Assembly: GCA_023381355.1 (NCBI GenBank)
Contig: JAMCUL010000019.1
Coordinates: 1 to 64,000, forward strand
Source: Thermoplasmatota archaeon
GTDB lineage: Archaea > Thermoplasmatota > Thermoplasmata > Thermoplasmatales > Thermoplasmataceae
Direction of reading: 5' to 3'
DNA length: 64,000 bases
Below are positions 63,934-64,000 of this stretch, piece by piece. A program made the translations under genes and the position numbers. Each line of letters starts with the position of its first letter. Position 1 is the first letter of the stretch. Below the pieces are notes generated by a model. The model saw only the letters and a list, made by a program, of their open reading frames with translations. It did no database searches and was not told the origin of the DNA.

Positions 63934-64000
63934 TCAGTCAATTACAATTAGTGGGACCATCATCTCATCGGGGCCTAATCCTCCATGCCTTCCCCTGAAA
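63934..64000 (-). CDS. C-terminal tip of an alkaline phosphatase-superfamily protein (partial)
   Basis: Only the last 22 codons are in the window. They read FRGRHGGLGPDEMMVPLIVID and stop at 63934-63936. The R-G-x-H-G-G-L-x-x-x-E-M-x-V-P motif is the metal-binding C-terminal segment of the alkaline phosphatase superfamily (phosphodiesterases, nucleotide pyrophosphatases, PglZ). The body of the gene lies beyond the right edge. The plus-strand ORF over the same place is a shadow. Confidence 0.6.
   Translation of the reverse strand, partial: FRGRHGGLGPDEMMVPLIVID

Noticed and set aside
63714-63998. Plus-strand 94-residue ORF at the right edge
   Set aside because: The opposite strand encodes a recognisable phosphatase-superfamily C-terminus over its end; the plus reading has no family features.
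1-64000. CRISPR arrays or cas genes
   Set aside because: No regularly spaced direct repeats and no Cas-like protein were seen in the window.

Overview
The window is chromosomal DNA from an acidophilic or thermophilic euryarchaeon that looks like a member of the Thermoplasmatales. Archaeal information-processing genes are present: TBP, a family B DNA polymerase, ribosomal protein S2, ABCE1, archaeosine TGT, TruD, and a two-unit tRNA splicing endonuclease. Other pointers are a tricorn-factor type M1 aminopeptidase, geranylgeranyl reductase, a futalosine-type menaquinone pathway and Thermoplasmata-style repeat surface proteins. Many genes have a TATA-like box about 25 bases before the start codon and no room for a ribosome site, so leaderless transcripts look common. 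GTG and TTG starts are frequent and one gene seems to start with ATT. Species cannot be fixed from sequence reading alone.

Layout. 1-1.96 kb: the right part of an IS21-family element that has landed inside an IS110-family transposase gene. The IS110 leader survives and folds into stem-loops that may be a bridge RNA. 1.96-17.5 kb: an orphan adenine methylase, esterase, MFS transporter, cytosolic glucoamylase, purEK, Sua5, M1 aminopeptidase, a second orphan methylase, a four-CBS protein with an HPF-like tail, an SHMT-like enzyme, and an MFS transporter behind a clear TPP riboswitch. 17.8-31.3 kb: housekeeping block with polB, geranylgeranyl reductase, an EamA transporter, the ABCE1-TGT operon, folP, fur, hisS, guaA (synthetase subunit) and rpsB. 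31.3-43.6 kb: EndA with a small GTPase, an aminotransferase with a CoaD-like enzyme, a MIP18-family protein, TBP, truD, mqnC, mqnE, mqnA, a GNAT acetyltransferase and guaB. 43.6-54.9 kb: glycerol-3-phosphate dehydrogenase divergent from a glycerophosphodiesterase, ppdK, a thioesterase-coaBC-nitrilase operon, trmB-nfo, a DUF1015 gene and tRNA-Thr(CGT).

54.9-64 kb is an accessory region. It carries decayed transposase pieces of three families (IS3, IS4/IS1634-like, IS256), a two-domain HTH regulator, a large repeat surface protein, a small membrane-anchored protein, a regulator-membrane protein pair, a secreted duplicated NTF2-like protein, and the 3' tip of a phosphatase-superfamily gene cut by the window edge.

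The genes link into a few physiological themes: purine synthesis (purE, purK, guaB, guaA), coenzyme A (coaBC, CoaD-like), menaquinone by the futalosine route, one-carbon and folate metabolism (folP, SHMT-like), thiamine uptake, glucan breakdown feeding lower glycolysis (glucoamylase, ppdK), and scavenging of phospholipid head groups (GDPD, GlpD). I found no CRISPR array and no complete restriction-modification or defence cassette. The strongest leads for something undescribed are the IS110 leader RNA, the CBS-HPF fusion, the ATT-initiated reductase and the tRNA buried in the end of a protein gene.
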